A stretch of 28,984 nt of DNA. Source: a virus. Under the pieces are notes generated by a model. That model had not been told where the DNA came from, made no database searches, and saw only the letters and a list, made by a program, of their open reading frames with translations. Shown here in pieces: positions 28,922 to 28,984 of the stretch (positions are counted from its first letter, which is position 1; each line of letters opens with the position of its first letter). Where the stretch lies: positions 1 to 28,984 of the IMG/VR virus record IMGVR_UViG_3300045051_001039; one strand, 5' to 3'. The position numbers and the translations under genes were made by a program.

Positions 28922-28950
28922 ATCATAAGTCATTTAGTTAGTGGGGGCAA
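28922..28950 (-). promoter_or_regulatory. Possible leftward promoter for the terS operon
   Basis: On the minus strand TTGCCC (28950-28945), a 17-base spacer and TATGAT (28927-28922); four and five of six matches. It would start RNA near 28915, giving a ~27-base leader before the zinc-ribbon gene. A consensus TTGACA on the plus strand (28975-28980) suggests a diverging promoter that continues past the window edge. Confidence 0.4.
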
Positions 28951-28984
28951 TGCAAAAATAATTGATCAAAGGTATTGACATGTA

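Larger units (their letters stand above)
1..28984. repeat. Dispersed 8-mer GCCGGCAC, 20 copies
   Basis: GCCGGCAC or its complement occurs at 126, 721, 2155, 2796, 6585, 7682, 11161, 11942, 12474, 15623, 16293, 17466, 18797, 19425, 22386, 22974, 24058, 26326, 27493 and 28796. Four copies are the full palindrome GTGCCGGCAC (719, 18795, 26324, 27491). Of the other 16, 14 read GCCGGCAC on the plus strand and two on the minus strand, whichever way the gene runs. With roughly 46 percent GC, about 0.5 copies would be expected on both strands. I count only six other GCCGGC hexamers lacking the AC/GT flank. The copies fall in different reading frames, so a single peptide motif does not explain them. 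Function is unknown. Confidence 0.8.

Noticed and set aside
1-28984. CRISPR array, insertion sequence, integrase or attachment site
   Set aside because: No regularly spaced short repeats, transposase or integrase motifs were seen. The tRNA-like gene has no nearby integrase or flanking duplicate.

Overview
The window is most of the genome of a tailed bacteriophage with a P22-like podovirus virion. The evidence is gene order plus recognisable families: a small terminase subunit, a large terminase (ATPase plus nuclease), a ~715-residue portal, a scaffold, a ~414-residue coat protein, gp4-like and gp10-like tail accessory proteins, three consecutive small proteins in the ejection-protein position, and large tail-fibre proteins. 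No integrase, repressor or DNA polymerase is visible. The host cannot be named from sequence alone. A lipoprotein-type signal and a lysozyme-like lysin without a signal peptide fit a Gram-negative host.

Layout. Positions 1-1180 hold rightward small genes: a probable recombinase tail, a soluble protein and up to three short membrane proteins. Positions 1169-17810 are a long leftward late operon. In transcription order it runs scaffold, coat, head-fibre-like protein, gp4-like adaptor, gp10-like tail protein, small protein, three ejection candidates, tail protein, small protein, repeat-built tail fibre, small proteins, 384-residue repeat protein, small basic proteins, RusA resolvase and lysin. 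A 22-codon rightward membrane peptide with its own promoter sits inside this operon (9373-9513). Positions 17811-18320 are non-coding and carry five successive inverted repeats and a possible divergent promoter pair. A small rightward membrane gene follows (to 18560). Positions 18561-22957 are a second leftward block: small proteins, portal, large terminase and a Cys-rich protein.

Positions 23007-28127 are a rightward early operon of small accessory genes. It includes a helix-turn-helix fusion protein, a degenerate tRNA-like gene with a CAT anticodon, two small paralogous families and a full-length RtcB RNA ligase. This block splits the large terminase gene from the small terminase gene, which lies leftward at 28183-28888 with a zinc-ribbon gene.

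The main unexplained signals are: (1) the 8-mer GCCGGCAC, found at 20 places where about 0.5 would be expected, spread over both gene orientations; (2) the five-hairpin region at 18031-18303, whose loops all carry an AAAAT core; (3) a hairpin with the same arms in two places, at 25357 and 28135; and (4) the RtcB gene in the same operon as a tRNA with a broken anticodon stem.
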